Origin: Thiosocius sp942490985
GTDB taxonomy: Bacteria > Pseudomonadota > Gammaproteobacteria > Chromatiales > Chromatiaceae
Length of the DNA: 64,000 nucleotides
Direction: 5' to 3'
Assembly (NCBI GenBank): GCA_942490985.1
Contig: CALNYW010000003.1
Span: 744,001 to 808,000, forward strand
The notes beneath the pieces were generated by a model. It saw nothing but the letters and a program-made list of their open reading frames with translations. It had not been told where the DNA came from and did no database searches. Each line of letters opens with the position of its first letter. The stretch's first letter is position 1. The position numbers were made by a program, and so were the translations under genes. Below, one piece after another: positions 63,939 to 64,000 of this stretch.

Positions 63939-64000
63939 ATGCAGAAACCGCGCAGCGTCAATTTTTTCGCGACCTGTCTCGTCGACCTTATGTATCCGCA
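63939..64000 (+). CDS. lutA: LutA/LldE-type (Fe-S) oxidoreductase, 5' end (runs off the window)
   Basis: The first 20 codons read MQKPRSVNFFATCLVDLMYP. The FFATCLVDLMYP segment is the N-terminal cysteine-containing signature of LutA/LldE/YkgE proteins, the first subunit of the LutABC L-lactate dehydrogenase complex. The remainder lies beyond the window. CGGCGGGGCA upstream is a poor ribosome-binding site, so translation start is somewhat uncertain. Confidence 0.75.
   Translation, partial: MQKPRSVNFFATCLVDLMYP

Noticed and set aside
63566..63961. 131-codon minus-strand frame upstream of lutA
   Set aside because: It overlaps the lutA start, has no ribosome-binding site and no recognisable domain; treated as intergenic.
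1..64000. CRISPR arrays, integrases, prophage and rRNA/tRNA genes
   Set aside because: Looked for regular spaced repeats, recombinase motifs and RNA gene signatures; none was seen by eye, though short or divergent examples could be missed.

Overview
This looks like chromosome of a free-living or symbiotic gammaproteobacterium with a sulfur-oxidising, respiratory lifestyle, perhaps related to Chromatiales or Thio-type lineages. That is inferred from gene content only: flavocytochrome c sulfide dehydrogenase (fccAB), cytochromes c', c4 and c5-like, two b561-type cytochromes, a periplasmic DsbA, a PqiABC system, HtpX and GreB. Coding density is high, GC content is high by eye, and alternative GTG/TTG starts are common. 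No rRNA, tRNA, CRISPR array or prophage was recognised.

Layout. 0-2 kb: the 5' end of an RluA-type pseudouridine synthase (cut by the window edge) and two transglutaminase-like genes. 2.3-6.7 kb: type III glutamine synthetase with a candidate sigma-54 promoter, then monoheme fccA plus fccB. 7-9.9 kb: an overlapping operon of cytochrome b561, PepSY protein, response regulator and histidine kinase. 10-17.7 kb: membrane proteins, an oxidoreductase, a P2-type cation ATPase, a CcoQ-like peptide, DUF3087, pirin and SpoIIAA-like proteins. 17.9-23.1 kb: cytochrome c, a YdeP/FdhF-type molybdoenzyme, a Tat-exported Csp1-like copper-storage protein, cytochrome c' and a second b561 cytochrome.

23.3-31.7 kb is the most distinctive catabolic region: a same-strand run of transketolase/phosphoketolase-like ThDP enzyme, DUF1537 acid-sugar kinase and TRAP transporter (DctP, DctQ, DctM), with a divergent IclR regulator. 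The intergenic region carries repeated TTCCACAAT-type half-sites. The DctP gene has an apparent one-base deletion. 32-43.9 kb: a SulP transporter with an unusual soluble insertion, stress-type and lysine-rich small proteins, a pqiA-pqiA-pqiB-pqiC operon in which PqiA is split in two, class I aldolase and GreB. 43.9-46.1 kb: one 746-residue protein joining two CDGSH motifs, a Rieske domain and a complete acetolactate-synthase-like ThDP enzyme.

46-61.7 kb: Ada-like methyltransferase, membrane hydrolase, a bacterial voltage-gated sodium channel, HtpX, a GalT/HIT-like enzyme, YidD, a diguanylate cyclase with PilZ and CBS proteins nearby, DsbA, cytochromes c4 and c5-like, ferredoxin-NADP reductase and an RsuA-family enzyme. 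61.9-62.8 kb: no intact gene, but a group II intron relic on the minus strand, with a 5' end, the first residues of its reverse transcriptase and a domain V hairpin. The window ends with the first 20 codons of a LutA/LldE-type lactate-utilisation protein.
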